Part shown: piece after piece, positions 33,540-47,154 of the stretch
Layout: every line of letters starts with the position of its first letter
Position numbering within the stretch: the stretch's first letter is position 1
Origin: Apteryx mantelli
Taxonomy: Eukaryota; Chordata; Aves; Apterygiformes; Apterygidae
Direction of reading: 5' to 3'
Assembly (NCBI RefSeq): GCF_036417845.1
Contig: NC_089981.1
Location: 76,239,268-76,303,267, forward strand
DNA: 64,000 bases
Translations under genes and position numbers: made by a program
The notes under the pieces: generated by a model
What the model was told of the DNA's origin: nothing
Databases searched by the model: none
Seen by the model: only the letters and a program-made list of their open reading frames with translations

Positions 33540-34120
33540 CCCGTGCTGGGCTTGGTGTGATGGATGCAGCGGGTGAGCTCTGCCTGGGAGCCCCCGGCCG
33601 CCGCACCGTGCCCGGGGGGCTGAGAAGCGGCAGGCTGCTGCGCGACTTGTTTTACTGTTGTTTCATGGCTTTCCAGAAAGACAAACGGTTTGGCCAGTTT
33701 TCAGCTCCAGCGTGGAGTGCGGCAGCACTCCCCCACGGGGCCCCGGACCCGCCGGCGGTGCTGAGCACGCACACGTGTGTCACGTGCACGCAGCCCCGCG
33801 CCGCTGGGAGCTGCAGCACGCGCATTGCACCGCACCGCCCGTCGGCGCCGGTGCAGCGTGCGGCGAACGATGTGAGCAATCCCGCTGAAAGGCCGCAGCC
33901 CGTCCCTGCCCGCGCGAGCCAGCGCAGCCCGCGGCCCCGTCTGACGCCAGCTCCCGGGAGCCAGGGGTGACCAGTGCAGGCGCAGACCTGCCAAACGAAG
34001 CCTGCTCGAGGGGGCTGGTGTCAATGCGCAGCGCCCAAATTCAGAGGTATGGCCGGCGCACTCCGTCTTGCCGTGGAAAATGCGCCTGTTCCTCTGTCGG
34101 ACCGAGGTCTCCGTTCCAGA
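33540..34120. promoter_or_regulatory. Orphan CpG island with paired CACGTG E-boxes
   Basis: About 580 bases are GC- and CpG-rich. Two perfect CACGTG boxes start at 33,772 and 33,781, nine bases apart. There is no TATA box and no convincing exon on either strand. The composition resembles a promoter, but no gene is assigned. Confidence 0.5.
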
Positions 34121-37100
34121 GGCTGGAGAAAGTGGAGCCGGGCTGGCTCCTCACCTCCCTGATTTACGAGCTGGATGCTCGAGGAACCCCTTCGTCCTCT
34201 GACAGGGAGCAGCACATGAATGAACGTAACTCTGTCTTCCCAACATTAAGGCCTCCTCCAGTTTCTTGTGATTAACCACCTTCCCGCATATAATCAACGG
34301 GAGACAAAGATGGAAAATAACCGTGATTATCGTGACGCGTACCTGGGCAGCCCCCACGGACCCCTGCCCCACTGGCGGCCTTCAGGCTTCTAGCCTTCAT
34401 CTCATATTTGTCAAGAAATAAACCACATTAAAGAAATGCAGCTAGTCTGTTCCAAAGCTGTGCTTTAGGAAGCCCCACTATAATTTTGTGTTCCCTTCGA
34501 ATGTTTCATGTTTAAATGGCCAGACTACAGCATCACTGCTGCTCCTGAATAACTGAGCGTCCTTAAAGAACTATTTTATGATTACAGGCTCACTAAGGTT
34601 GAGATCTGCATTTTTCCTATTATGGTTGCTCTGTGCTGCTTCCCAGATCATGTTCAATGTTTTAAGAATAAAGTAGTGTTAGGCACTAACTGCTCATTAA
34701 AACCTATTTTAAATCATAATCTCTTTTACTATTTGACAAAACAAACATGTTTCATCCTAGAGATTATTCTATTCCAAAAGATAAGGAAAATGGGCCAGAT
34801 ATCAATGCTAATTATCCTATAAAGGACATTCCATACTGATCCAATATACACAGTCAGGCCACAGAAGTTTGTTTTTTTTAAATCATTAATAATGCATAAG
34901 CATGCTGCTCTTTCTAGTCCCAGCCAGATGCCTCTGTATTATGAGACCACTCTCACTAATATATTCTCTGGTAGAGGAAAAGGGAATTAATTACATGCAG
35001 GGAATGGCAGGAATATATATATTTTAATAATTCTCTTCTGTTCTTGGCATTTGTTTGCATTTAAACATGAGGACAGTCCTCTCATCAAGGATGGGAAGGG
35101 GGCTGCCTGTCAGCCTGCTTGCTCTTGCTCTTTTCTCTTCCAGGGTTTATTCCTGAGGAACCATACAGCAGGGTGTTAGGACTTCTGAGACGCTCTTCCC
35201 CACAACAGCTCCCCTAAAGTCAAACATTATCTGCAGATTTGCATCTCAGCCCTACTATCAGCTCACTATTTATGCACATTCCAGCCGTATAACAGGGTTC
35301 CTCTTGGGCTGGTGATCCGCAAAATGAACTGGTTCCGTGGCTGAAGAAAAATGTATGTGCTTACATTTAAAAGTGCAGTTCAAATACCCTTGTAAACATC
35401 TCCGTTTTTATCAGTAAAGTGCAGGGGAAAAGAAAACAAATAATTAAATCAGAGAGTGAGAACAAGCAGGAGCTCCTGGCTGTGGTTTTATCAAGCTAGA
35501 TCAGTATCTTGCCACTGCCAGAGGGGTCTCGCGATCTCCTTCCCAGCCCCCTTCCCTGCCCCTGCCTCGATGCGTCTGCCAAGTACCTTGCACATCTGAT
35601 ACCTGGGAAACCAATTCCACCCCCTGGAGTGGCAGGAAACCTTCCAAGCAAAGAAAGAAAAATAGGCATGCTCAGTTAGCGAGCTGGGTCTGATGGGACG
35701 AGTGCCAGAGGTGTAGGGGGGTGCTGAGGAGGCAGGCGTGAGCACAGAGGTAAGCAGGAGATGAAGGGAGGGCCTGGGGGGGGGGGGGGAGCAGCGGGTG
35801 TCAGCCTGGCTCCGTCCCTGCCACCATCCCCAGGGATGGGGGCTGTGGCAGCCGCCAGGGGCGACAGCTGCCTGCTCCAGCCCCAGCCGCCTTCGCCAGA
35901 GCCTCTGCAGACACCATCCTCCGTAGAGCAGGCGAAGGGGCAAATCTACCCACACCACCAAAAGGACTACCTCTCTACTGCCTTAGCACACCGAAATACA
36001 CTAGGAAAGGGCAAAAAAGGGCCCTGAAGGGGCGGGAGGGCACGAAGAGGAGGAGGAGGAGGAAGGTCAGCACGGCTGGAGGCAGCAGCTAGGTTGACTC
36101 AGGTTACCGTGGCACAGCACCGTTGCCGGTATGCTTTCATGGGCTAGTGAAGCAAAAACGCAAATCCATATTTCTGGAAAAGCTTTCCCACCACTTTCCT
36201 CTCTCCAGCACCAACAGCACTACTACTAAGCAGTCAGCCAGATCAACAGCTGTTAGACAGCTAAAAACTAACCCTTCCCTGAAAAATATATTAGTCTTAA
36301 GTCAGATTAGCTCCCTGATGTGGAGCATGTGGTTGCCTGAGTGTGGTCAGGAGCCCAGCGAGGCAGCGAGAACATGGCTGGGAACCAGGGGAACTGTACA
36401 AATACCACTTTTCCATCAATCACTTCTGCAGACTTAGGCTGACCTATGTTAATTAAGAAAATGTGCTCTGGCTGGGGCTGAGGTTCCTGCACTTCGAACT
36501 GTTTATAAATGGTATGTAATGGGACTTTAGTACAACATGCACAAGCAAGCTTTTCCTAGCAAGGAATTTCACAGACTCCTCAGATTTTTAACATGTGACA
36601 TATACTGTTTCATCCCTATCCATGGATAGACTCGGGTGCCTAATTTTCCCTTTACATCGTGGGGCAAGAGAGCCTGCTCTTCCACATCATTTTAAAATGA
36701 CATCAGTCAGTGCCAGCATGGTCCCCCTCACCCCGAATGAAGATACTCCCTCCAGCCTCCAGAGGCACTCTCATTTCTCTGACCTGCAACGAGCCAGTTC
36801 AGGGAGCTAAACCGGCAGAAAACAGTTTTTTTTTTTTTTTTGTCGGGTTAGATTTCTGCCAGTGTAGTTTCCTGAACTGATTTACCACATGGTCAGATAA
36901 GCATCAGTGCCAGCAAACAGGGATGAGGAAGCACTGGCTAAGCAAAACAGATGAAACACCCATTAGATATGCTCAACTATTGGGTAACCACAGGTTACAC
37001 TATTTAGGCAACTGCTAGTATAACTCTTAGTTTCACAGAACCTCAAATAGCTCAATATAATACCGCACGAAGGACTTCTGTGGACTCATTAATTTGTATT

Positions 37101-40100
37101 TTGAATGCACCGTGAAGAAGGCCAGGATAATGTAAGTACTAAATATTTTGCACGATCCAAACTGTAAGGGGTTACATGGATCTTTTCTGTGTTCATACAT
37201 GGCCTGATTACTGATAAGAAAAATCTGTTCTCCTGCAGTAGAAGCGAAAGCCTTCCACAGGTTTGCTCCGCTGGGCCAAGCGCACAGGAAAGGAGAGCAG
37301 AGCATGTTTCCTTTCCCAGGTCAGTAAGCCCTTTGCACAGCCCTTCGCTGTTCTGTGCTTAATATTTAGAACAAATGTGCCAAAAGTGCTATTTTTATAG
37401 CCTAGACTATAACTCTCATATCTTTCTCTAATGAAATCTGACATTTTGGGTCCTATCTTTAGCTGAGAAAAATGAGTTGTGTTCAAAATGAACTGTCTGG
37501 CTTTGTAATTCTGAATTAAGCGTTTTTTCTAGAAGAAGTAGGAATTATGTGAGGATTACTGAGGTATGCAGTGCTCAGGTGCTTCACTGATCAGCTATCG
37601 CAGAACTACACATTGTGGTGAGCTTTCTTCCAAGCCAGAGCTACATTTCCAGCAGTCCTGGTGCTCAGTGGGTAGAAAGAGCCAGGTGTCTCCGAGGATC
37701 CTGATGGCCTAAGCTCAGTGGTAAGTGCGGCCAAGAGGAAACCCTGGACCAGGGTGGAAATCAGGCAAGTGCCGGCAATTTGCATTCCTCCGTCCCCGAG
37801 CAGTGCTGGGGATTTCCCCCATGGACGGTGGTCACAGTTCCTCCCTCACCCTGAAAAGGGAAAGTCGTGGGAGGGTAGTGCCCGTCAAAGGAAAGTCTTC
37901 TGGCTCGCATTTCAAACGTGGCTCCTGTGCAGTGGCACAGATTCATTCCCACGCTCCCCGCAAACTGCACTGGGGTGTTAACTCTCATCAGAGACTCCCA
38001 CAGGGACGCCGCCTCGGTCTCTGCTTCGCCGATCACAGGTCTCTGTCGGACCTTTTCCGTCCGTCAGTCCCTTGGGGCGCGCCTGCCCGCTGCCACGGGA
38101 CAGCTCAGCAGCTGACACCAGCCTTGTGCTGGGTGGCTGGTAGGCGGGTTTGTTACCGCGACACTCCTTTGGAAAGCTGATCCCATATCTGAGGACATCT
38201 GCGTTTCCCTAAAGAACTGGCACGTTCAAAGACACTCGCAATGGATTTAATTTCCTTTAAAGATACTTACAGTTTACGCCTGTCTGACACATGGTAAATT
38301 TTAATGGGATAAGTGCATGACAGGTGTAAATCATTTGGATCACCCAGCCTTATACCGGAGATGAATTTTTCTCCTCATCTGAGTGAGCAGAAAAGAATCT
38401 GCAGCTCTGTCAGCGATGACTCAAGCCAACAGCTAAAAACTGTGAAAGAGATATTCAGAAGTTTGAGTCAGCACAACTCCAGATCCTTTTAGTATTTTCT
38501 AAGAATAAAAGGTGGGCTAGACTACCAGACCGTGTCAGGATCGCTGTAGAGCAATACCCATGTACCAGCTAAGATCTGGCTGACAAATGAACAGCACTTC
38601 AAAAAAAATGTAAAACTGAAAATAGCGCTCTGCGCAAGTTAGGGAAACAAGTTTCAGTTTTGCCTATATTGCAAAAAGGAGTCAGGGTTTAGGAAGGGCT
38701 TGCCTCGCATGCTGGTGTTTCAGTTCTCAGCAAAAAAGCCATTCATATTTTATAGCCCATCTTGCAGTTATGGAGCTGATTTCCTTTCAGCTATAATGTT
38801 AAATTTTTTACTTATTTTTTCATGTTAAAAAAGGACAATTTTTAGGACAACTTCCAAAAATACTTGCTGGATTTTCCAAGGTTTGCCGTTGCATCTGGCA
38901 TAGCTGGCAGAGATGATCACCCTAAACTGTGTTGTTGTGGTCTTACCTTCTTGCCTGGCTGGATGAGCCCCACCTCAGGAGAGCTGGATGGATCTATGCT
39001 GGCTCCATGCTCATGTGTTGTCTTTACAAGGAAAATAGCGCCTGCTCAACTAAACTGATTTTAAGCTGATTTAATTAAACTGATACCAATCTCGCTAATG
39101 TAAACACAAAACAAGAAAAAAAATGTATCTCACTTTAAATCCTTTGTAACATACCAAATGTACGGTAAACTGAAGGTTTAAGTGAGGGTTAACTGGCTTG
39201 TGCATGTCTCACTTATGACGCTGTATTTAAGAGTTTGATTTAAAAGTAGGCAATGTAAGCTGCTGCCTAGCATTGACAGAAGGTAGCATCAGCAAAAAGG
39301 CAAATTTGCAAAGATGAAGGAGTTGTTATTATTCCTGTTTAAACTGGCAAAAATGATGAATTTAATCTTCATAGGATTTTATGGAGGAATTAGAAAGCTA
39401 ACTGGAAAGGGTGAGAGAAGAAAATAAGACAGTACCTGTGCTGATTTAACTGCATTTATCCTCAAACTGAGGAGCACAGGTAGCCTGGCATGGGAGGAAC
39501 CATGCTGAAGAGCAGCTGTGACAGAGCAGGAACTGAGACTGGGAGGAAGCAGAAAAGGCAGGGATGGAGCAGTGCTTCAGGGCTTTGGGGAGGAGAGGCT
39601 GGACTGGCTTAACGAAGCTGGTGGCATATAGAGGTCTAGAAGCAAGTGGTGAGAACTGCTGTTCTAGATCTGCCCTGGGCTGGCCAGGCTCTCAGAAATG
39701 CTTCTTGTCTTGGCCCTTAGAGTTAGCCTTGCCTCAGGTATCCTAGGTGGATATTTCAGATGTTCAAGGGCCTTCTTGCTGCAGCTTCCATGGGGCCATG
39801 GAGATTGTTGCAAGAAGTACATGCACAGGAATGGAAAGACAACAATCCCAGGCTTTCTGCAAAGCTGCCTGGGATGAGGTGTTGTGGGAAGCAACCACAT
39901 CTTGTTCCTCAAAGACCATCTGTTCTGCTCTCCATACAGGCTCCTCATGCCAAATGCACCATATGAAAGTTTTGTTCATTGACCAGACATGCTGGAGAAT
40001 GGGAGAGGCAGCAAGGCAGCCTTCTCTGCAAGCGTATGAGATAATGTTCAAAGACAGAAGGTTACGTAGGCTCTTCCACTGGTGTGGAAGTTGGAGGAAC

Positions 40101-41300
40101 ACACAGAATGGATTGAATTTGTTTGGTTAGTGGAGTTCTGTGCAGTTCATCAGTGTACTAACTCATAGTATGCATTGCTTTTTTAGGTACCGAAGCTACG
40201 TTCATGGTGTGTTTGCCTGCATGCTATTTCTCTAGTGCAGCTATGGAGAAGGCGTCAGGATGCTCCAGGGCAGGATGGTATTGCAGGCACTCAGTGCTTA
40301 AGAGCTCCTGCTATCTGCTGCTGTTGTCAGTGTGAGCAGGGTTCATTGCTCAGCCTGAGGTGGAACTATAATGTGCATTTCTCTCTATGATAAGCCTCAG
40401 CTGATTCAACGGACAATGTGGCGCTTCCTCGCTTCCCATCCTTTCTTTTCAAGTCATACTCAGCAGATATGGTTGCCACATTGCCATCAGCCTGAGACAC
40501 ACAAACATGAAAATCCAGAATCAGAAATAAGTTGTTGCATAGTCCAACCAAGGAGAAATGCAGGGAGTTTGAGGCACTTTCCTTAATTGTCATAGTGAAT
40601 GAAATGCAAAGAACTGAAAACTCACTAGTTCAAATAATCCTACCTATTCTACCCAGATAGAAAAACTGAGGTACACAGAGCTTGTCAGCTGCCTACCATC
40701 ATCCACCGAGTCTGTAGCAGAGCTAGATATAAAACACTAAATGCCTGAGGGTATTTTTGCTGGTGCTTCCCAGGGAGAATGAGAAAAGAGTTTATTACCT
40801 TTAGCACAGAGCAATGCTAATGGTGGCTACTCAGTTCCTGATTTGGAGCTGGCTTGTATCCGCGCAGCTTAGGGATATCCCCTGTGGCAGGGAGAAAACA
40901 GATCTGTCTGCAAAAGATTGTACAAATACGACAGTTTCCCATCTTGTGACTTAACCATTCATTTAGGCTTTATCCCCATTGCAGGTTGGGTATTCAGCAA
41001 ACCCTAACATTAACTCTTGAACACATACTATCATAACTGGTTATGTTAGAGAAAAATCATACCTCATCCTGCAATGAGATATGAAGAGGGCAAACACACT
41101 AGGGAAGTCATATGCTTACTTAAAGTCTAAGCAGTAACACATCAGAGGAGTCACACAATTAAATGATTTCACTCTTCCACCTTCCATTTAGCAATCAATG
41201 AAAGTTCTTCCTCCAGGGAAAAGCTAGACAAGGGGGGAGAGCGTAGCCCATTGTGTTGCCTGTGGTGCCAAAAAGAAATACACCATGATTTATATGTTAA
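34121..41300. other. Intergenic desert segment
   Basis: No gene is seen. Contents include a GC-rich patch around 35,740-36,080 with a 14-G run at 35,776-35,789, a T-run at about 36,825-36,841, an octamer word ATTTGCAT at 35,237-35,244, and one MIR-like relic listed separately. Confidence 0.5.
40655..40750 (+). repeat. Eroded MIR-like relic
   Basis: The phrases gaaaaactgaggtacacaga and later tctgtagcagagctagatat follow the MIR core order (gaaactgaggcacagaga, then ggcagagccagga). Intervening bases are diverged. Confidence 0.55.
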
Positions 41301-41329
41301 TGAGCAATTCTCATCAGGCAATGCATTCT

Positions 41330-41700
41330 GCAAGGTGTTGCAATGGAGGACTGCGAGGTTTATCCGTTAGAGGAAATTAATTCATCATCAAAGCGAGACA
41401 GGGAGCTCCCTGGTGAGAACTGTAAATAGGGCATTCGGAGAGTGACAGAGTGCTGGGTGGCATGTCCCCCCAGTTAGCACTGCTATTGACAGTCACTCCA
41501 GCGCCTGCTCTCAGGCTCCAGCTCATGCACATTATTTATAGAGCGTTTCACATTCCTTGTTGGTATCCAGTCAATGTTGGTTTCAATTAGAATAAATGCT
41601 TATTGATTGAGAGGAGATGGGCCGGCTGATTAGCTCCTTGGGAAGCAGAGCACGCTGCTGGCAGAGGGCGAGCTGGGCTCCTCACCGTGGCAGAAGTGCA
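41330..41700. promoter_or_regulatory. Candidate conserved non-coding element
   Basis: The stretch has balanced composition, no repeat signature, and a dense run of transcription-factor-like words: TTATTTATAG, GTTTCAATTAG, CTTATTGATTGA and CTGATTAG. This is typical of developmental enhancers, but conservation could not be tested here. Confidence 0.25.
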
Positions 41701-41810
41701 TGGGCTTCTGAAAATTTGTCACGGAGGAGAAGTCTTCTAGACTAAATCAATTCATTGAAGAGTCCATCTAATAAAGATAAATGGCTAACTTCATTAGGGA
41801 ATTAACGATA

Positions 41811-41869
41811 GGCCTGATAAAAACCCCAGTGGGAGTCCTATTGACTTCAGCAAGTTTTGGATCCAGCCC
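41811..41869. repeat. Palindromic (MITE-like) relic
   Basis: The left arm ggcctgataaaaaccccagt is an imperfect inverted copy of the right arm ending ttttggatccagccc. The central words gtgggag and attgacttcag match a palindromic repeat I recall as common in bird, crocodile and turtle genomes. Confidence 0.6.
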
Positions 41870-44800
41870 AGTATTTGCCTTGAAGCAGTGGTTTCCAACC
41901 TTTGTTTAGGCTACTGAAAGATATGTGCACATAGCCATGCAGTAAGAAACAGCAGACACAACAAGCCTCTGCTAAGTGCTTCAGCTATAGATGGAGAACT
42001 GTAGATGGAAACCAAGATTCTTCCAACTGCAATAGAAATGCCTACCAAAAAAGACAAGCATCTTTATTTACAGCAGCAGGCACAAATTTCTTTAGATACT
42101 ATGGAAGAAAGTCCCAGCTGGATAAGCACTCCAGGAGCATGAAATCACAGCACATTTCCCCCTCCCCAGTCCTGCATGCATTTTCACAAACACAGCTGGA
42201 TCTAGATGGCATGATTGACTTTGCTGCATGTTTGGGCGTCTGAAACATTTAACTCGCTAATAGTCTCGTGCTATGTATGACACACACCGCTGATCTGATT
42301 ACACACAGCTCTCTTGCTTTGAATAATAGAGGAGAGTTGCCTGCATTTATTCACATCATTTATAAATGATTAAATTACTAGGATCTTTACAGGCTGGCTA
42401 TCACCATTCTCAGATCTCAAGGATCCATCACGTCGAGGGCACAAGCTGAAGCAGAGATTTGTTACACTGCTGTGAGCAAGAGGCTTGTTTGCTGGAAGTG
42501 CTGGCAAGATGCCCAACCTTGATTCTTTGAATCTTTTTCATGCCATCTGCTGTGGAGTTTTTGAACCTGCAGAGTCTGAGTTTTTGGAGGTAACCCAGCC
42601 AGCTGTGACACTGCTTTGCTGCCCGCCACCCCTCTGATCTCCCACCAGCCCAGCTTCCACTCTGGCCTGGGCTCTGAGTGACCTTCCCCAGAGCAGGCGG
42701 TCCTGCCTGCTGCCACCTTGTGTCAGGCACTGCGCGAGGGCAGCTCCTGCAAGCCTAACTAGATTGAAATGCTGAGCAAAACCAAGTTTCAACAATTGGG
42801 AAGAGCTTTGGCAGGTTTCTGATTTGTGCCAGGAAGCCCATTCAGTAGGACTTTGGGACTGCACTGCGCAGGGACGTGTGGCCAAGGAGAAATAAAGTGA
42901 TTTTAAGTTAGGTGAAAATATTTCAGTCCAGCAATGTTTTAGGGCATGGTAAGTCAAAGAGGAGGGTTAGAGAGTGAAACGTCCCCAGTGACTCACGTGG
43001 CTGCCACTAGGTTGAAGGCTGCAGTGCCGTCAGTGGGGGTGCAGAGCAGGCAGGGTGCAGGAGGGTGCTCAGCGGGGCTTTTGGCTCCAGCTCTGCCATG
43101 TGGGGGCTTACACACATGGGTGCCCGTTTCTCAGTCTGACCCCACTTCTGTCTGTACGTTGGGAATCTCTCTGGGGCAAGGCTTGCTTGTCCCCATGTGT
43201 TTAAGCAAACCCCAGCACAATGCGGGTTTGCTCCTGCCCAAGGCCCTGCAGATCCCACACCTCGGATGAGGTCCAGCAGGGCAGGATGGGGCCTTCAGCC
43301 ACTTGCGGGCTCCATCCACCATCAGCAGGGGAAGGGCTGAGCAGGAAGGAACCGGGTAGCAGCTTGCGCTCGAGGTGCCTTCGCTAGCAGGGTGGCCCTG
43401 GGGAATACGGTTTCTGCGCCAGGCAGCGCAGCAGAAACCTTTCCCGCAGCGGCATCTGTAGCCACGTGGAAAGCAACGTCCAGGCTGCATGGCCAGTGGG
43501 CCAGATGGGGGGGATACAGGAGCAGAGCTGTTCTGCAGTGCTCCGAGCACGGTGGAGGGCTTTGGGGGGGAGATTTCTTGGTTCTTCAAGGCATGAGTGC
43601 ATTTGCTGCGTGCTGCAGCGTTCCCCTCCTGTGGCCAGGCTCTGCCGGTGCAGCCGGAGCCGCAGGCTCCGCGATGCACCAGGGTGACACCGGGGCAGCC
43701 CAGGCAGGGCAGGCAGGCAGGGAGGGGCAGGCAGAGAGGGGGCTGCGGGTGCACAGGGGAGACGAGCACTCAGAGGTGGATGAATGGGGGCGGGGGGGGG
43801 AGTTCAACATAACCTTTGTTTATTTTTACTTCCCTTCATGTTTCCCTCGTTCTTTCGAAAGTGCAGGACCCTCTGGATTCAGGGCCAGGTTGTCCTTGGA
43901 CCGAAGCTGTGACTGCCCTGGTGAGGCCGGGGTGCCATCGTGGCTGAGCTGCGGGATCCGAAACCCCGGCCCTCTCGCTGAGCAGGCCTTCCTAAGTACA
44001 GCATGACCTTGCCAAGCACAAAAAGCAAGTCGGAGCGAAAGGGAGACACTTCAGTGTGACTCTCTAATACTGATGAATCCACAGGAAAAGCAATTCTGTA
44101 AATGATTAATAAGTCCCTTTATTATTCATGCCCGTGTCGGGCGCTGCCAGGGAAAGTCCCGCTGCAGTGTGACATTGGCTGTGTGCTGCTGGTCCAGGGC
44201 TGCTGCCGAGGCGCGTGCAGGGGCTGCACTCTCCTCCTGGGGAGGCAGCTTCCGTGCAATTTTGCTTTGCCAAATCCCAGATGTAATATCAGTGGCACAA
44301 AAGTGTTGCGGAGACACCACTGTCTTTTTATGGGCGTTTTTTTGCCATGGGCCATTAGTGGTCAGGTTTCAAGGTTTAACAGAGTCAGGCTATTCAGCGT
44401 TATTGGATTGCATTCTGGGTCATGCAGCATGTTTCACAGGAAGATGGACTGAAGGATGATAATGGTCTTTTCTAGTGGTAAAAATCTAACGAAGGCCCTG
44501 TCTAGCATTCTGCCCACAGCCAACATTGAGGAAGGAAATTCCCTTAGAGTCCACACACGGATGAGCAGGAGTCAAACAATTTGATCTGGACTTTCCCTAA
44601 ATCCCAGGATTTTCGCATCTGGCCTAAGCTTCTGCCGATGAGCCTGTGATGCTCTACCCAGGGGGACATTCATGCCTGACCTTTGTGGGTCTCATACCCT
44701 GCAGCATGAGCGCTAATTACCCACATCATTATCTCAGTGTGCCCTGCTGGAAGTGTCATCTAGGAGTACAGGGATTCGCTGGGAACATTCGTTCCAGCGT

Positions 44801-46080
44801 AGGACAATGTAATTATTATTACCATCAGAGAAGGGAATGACTAATAAGGACCTTCAGAGAGTGTTTCATTCATCTTTCGCTCCCTGGCTTCAAAGACAAC
44901 TTTAAAAGCATAATTAAATAGCTTGAGTGCTGAAACTGCCTTGGTTCTTTTAGTTAATTTCTTTCCAATACCAAGACGTAAAGTGGACAATAATTTCCCA
45001 GCAGGCCTACATCTCCACCCTTAATGAGCTAATGGAGCTTACACCTGTCTGCTCTCACATTTTACTCTTGCTGTGCACTTCTACCTGTTGTTCACTGTTT
45101 TCCCGCTGATTCGAGTGATATTGCCCAGAACAGGCGACTGTTCCTTTTTTGTCTCACTCCAGTGTCTCTCTGCAGAGTAGCTCCTCACAAGCACAGCAGA
45201 ATACTGCTATTTTGATGACCATCTGCATGAAAGATGAGCCTGATTTGACGAAGGATTTGAATGAGCCAATGTGTTTATTGCTCAGCACTGACTTTTTCAT
45301 CAGCTCGACAGGGCATGGGGACAGCCGTTCTTCCTCAGTCTTTCTGGGCCTGCGAGGGGGAAAAATCAGACATCGGCATGGGTGGCTGTGACAATGCCTC
45401 CACTTGACCAAACATCTCTGCCTCTTCTAGTAAATTTGTAGTCCCTGTAGTAGCAATGACAATTTTTTTTTTAACCATGCAGGTGCCCAAGACACAGCCA
45501 GGCCACTAACTCCGATTGAATTCAATGCTTTCCAGTATGAATTTTGAAATACACTGCTTTTTTTCTGTTAAAGCAAGTGTTTCTGCTGTAGGTTCTCTCT
45601 TCAGCAAAACTCCTTAGAAAAAGTTATTCATCTTAAATAATTTTGGAAGGGAAAAAAAGGAATGTTTAAATAAACTCAGAGGTACTTTTCTGACCTTTTT
45701 GGATTGAAGTCAACATCCAAAAATAACAAAACAGGTGTCTGGAATTCCTTTATATCTGTGTACATCAAGTGAGGCTGTTAATGGAGTAATGTCAATGTAA
45801 GAGGAGGAAAAATGAACAAGATTCAGTGAATTCGATTAGTTTTATTACTTTCCCCGGTGTTATTGAGAGGTTCCAACCAGTCTGCAGGAGATGCTGTGAG
45901 GTCCTTCCAGGCACATAAAGACCTCAGTGACTGTAATAGTGAATATGGGGCAAACCTAATGAGCTTCTTAAATGATTAACTACACATCCTCCTTCCCACG
46001 CTGGAGACTAATTAGTGAAGTCAGACATTTTTTTGTGTGGCCAGAACTAGGCCAGGCAGTTTGGTCGCATGCCGTCGGTT
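41870..46080. other. Intergenic desert segment
   Basis: No supported exon. The region includes a GC-rich stretch at 43,000-44,280 with tandem GCAGG/GGCAG words around 43,700-43,740 and a G-rich run at 43,788-43,801. A candidate enhancer-like block at 44,640-44,880 is listed separately. Confidence 0.5.
44640..44880. promoter_or_regulatory. Candidate conserved non-coding element
   Basis: This is unique, balanced sequence with GCGCTAATTACCCAC, TGTAATTATTATTACC and other homeobox-like words and no repeat character. It reads like a developmental enhancer core. The call rests on word content alone. Confidence 0.22.
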
Positions 46081-46126
46081 TGACTTCGTGAAGTAACCGA
46101 GCAAAAGAGTAGTTCACACCCTTGCC

Positions 46127-46224
46127 ATTGGTCAGGCGCCTACGGCCGGGCTGGTGAAGAGAGAGAGTTTGCATGAGGCCAGAATTCGGCCCATATCCCC
46201 AGATTTGCAGGGTGTCTATATAAG
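46127..46224 (+). promoter_or_regulatory. Candidate CCAAT-TATA promoter without a known gene
   Basis: An inverted CCAAT box (ATTGG, 46,127-46,131) precedes a perfect TATATAAG element at 46,217-46,224 by about 86 bases, in a locally CpG-containing context. A plus-strand transcript would start near 46,247-46,255. No exon is recognised downstream. Confidence 0.3.
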
Positions 46225-46549
46225 GGGAGCAGATGGTTTCTACCATTTCTGGTTACAAGAATATCATAGTTAGCTGCAGGTCCCAGCGTGCCGATGGCTG
46301 GTGGGCATACGTGCCACAACTGCGACCCCATGAGATGTGCCCTAAGACGTTGTGCCCAGCTTTCACCTCACTCCCCTGCCGTGCATCACCAGCCCCATTT
46401 TAACGTGAGTTGTGTTATACCCGTAATTCACAGCCCAGAATACCAATTTGAGTTGCAGCAGCTGGGGACCCAATGGCCTGCTGGCCGTGCCACCCCGCCA
46501 TGGCAGCGAGCACCTCTAGCCTTTGTAGCTTTGCGATAAAGGTTGTGTT

Positions 46550-46910
46550 TAAATCCACCTAGGTAATGAACTTTTCAAATAGTAGCTTTCTGAGTGGCCT
46601 GGAAGAGAACCTGATATATGGTGCAAAACAATAATGCTTAGTAATAACAGTATAAAGCTCTGCTGTTCTTGGTCATCTGTTACCACCTGGCCATAAAGAA
46701 CTCATTAAGTGTGAATTTAGGCAGAAGCTAATGTAATATTCTCCACACAATAACATCTGCAAAAAATATTAAATTTGTTGTTATTAAAAAGCCCTATATT
46801 AATTACCTAGTTCTACACAGCCATCCAAACTCCATTTCTGCTCTGTGATAAAAATGCTAAAAAATGAGGTAGCAATCTGCAAGAGCACAATAAATCTAAA
46901 ACTATTCTTC
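46550..46910. promoter_or_regulatory. Candidate conserved non-coding element
   Basis: This AT-rich but non-simple stretch holds repeated TAAT-containing words such as AACAATAATGCTTAGTAATA and TATTAATTACCTAG. No repeat family is recognised. It has enhancer-like character only. Confidence 0.22.
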
Positions 46911-47131
46911 ATTTAAACTCAGTACGATCATCACTGTGATTAATGTGTAGGTGAGAGAGGGAATGGAGGCTGGAGATGGATGTGCCCACAGGCATTACTA
47001 AAATACCTCTAAGTAAATATAGCAAGCTTATAATACTGGTAGCCTTTAAAAGAGCAGGCATATTTATAAAGTTTAAAAAGAGGAGGTAAATCAATGTATA
47101 ATCATGCACTAAGAATTCTAAAAAATTCAGG

Positions 47132-47154
47132 TATATGAGCCTTTGGCTCATATA
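47132..47154. repeat. Perfect 10-bp hairpin
   Basis: TATATGAGCC and GGCTCATATA are exact reverse complements separated by TTT. The following 60 bases are TA-rich. This is a probable chance or cruciform-prone structure, with no terminator role implied in a eukaryote. Confidence 0.8.

Noticed and set aside
33476-33970. 164-codon plus-strand open frame in a CpG island
   Set aside because: It has no recognisable domain and its length is explained by high GC and scarcity of stops. No matching acceptor/donor structure was found.
43131-43769. 212-codon minus-strand open frame
   Set aside because: It is in GC-rich repetitive GCAGG/CCTGC sequence and has Pro/Ser/Ala-rich composition with no motif. 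It is likely chance.
47132-47154. Hairpin considered as a transcription terminator
   Set aside because: Hairpin termination is bacterial. This is vertebrate DNA and no transcript ends nearby.
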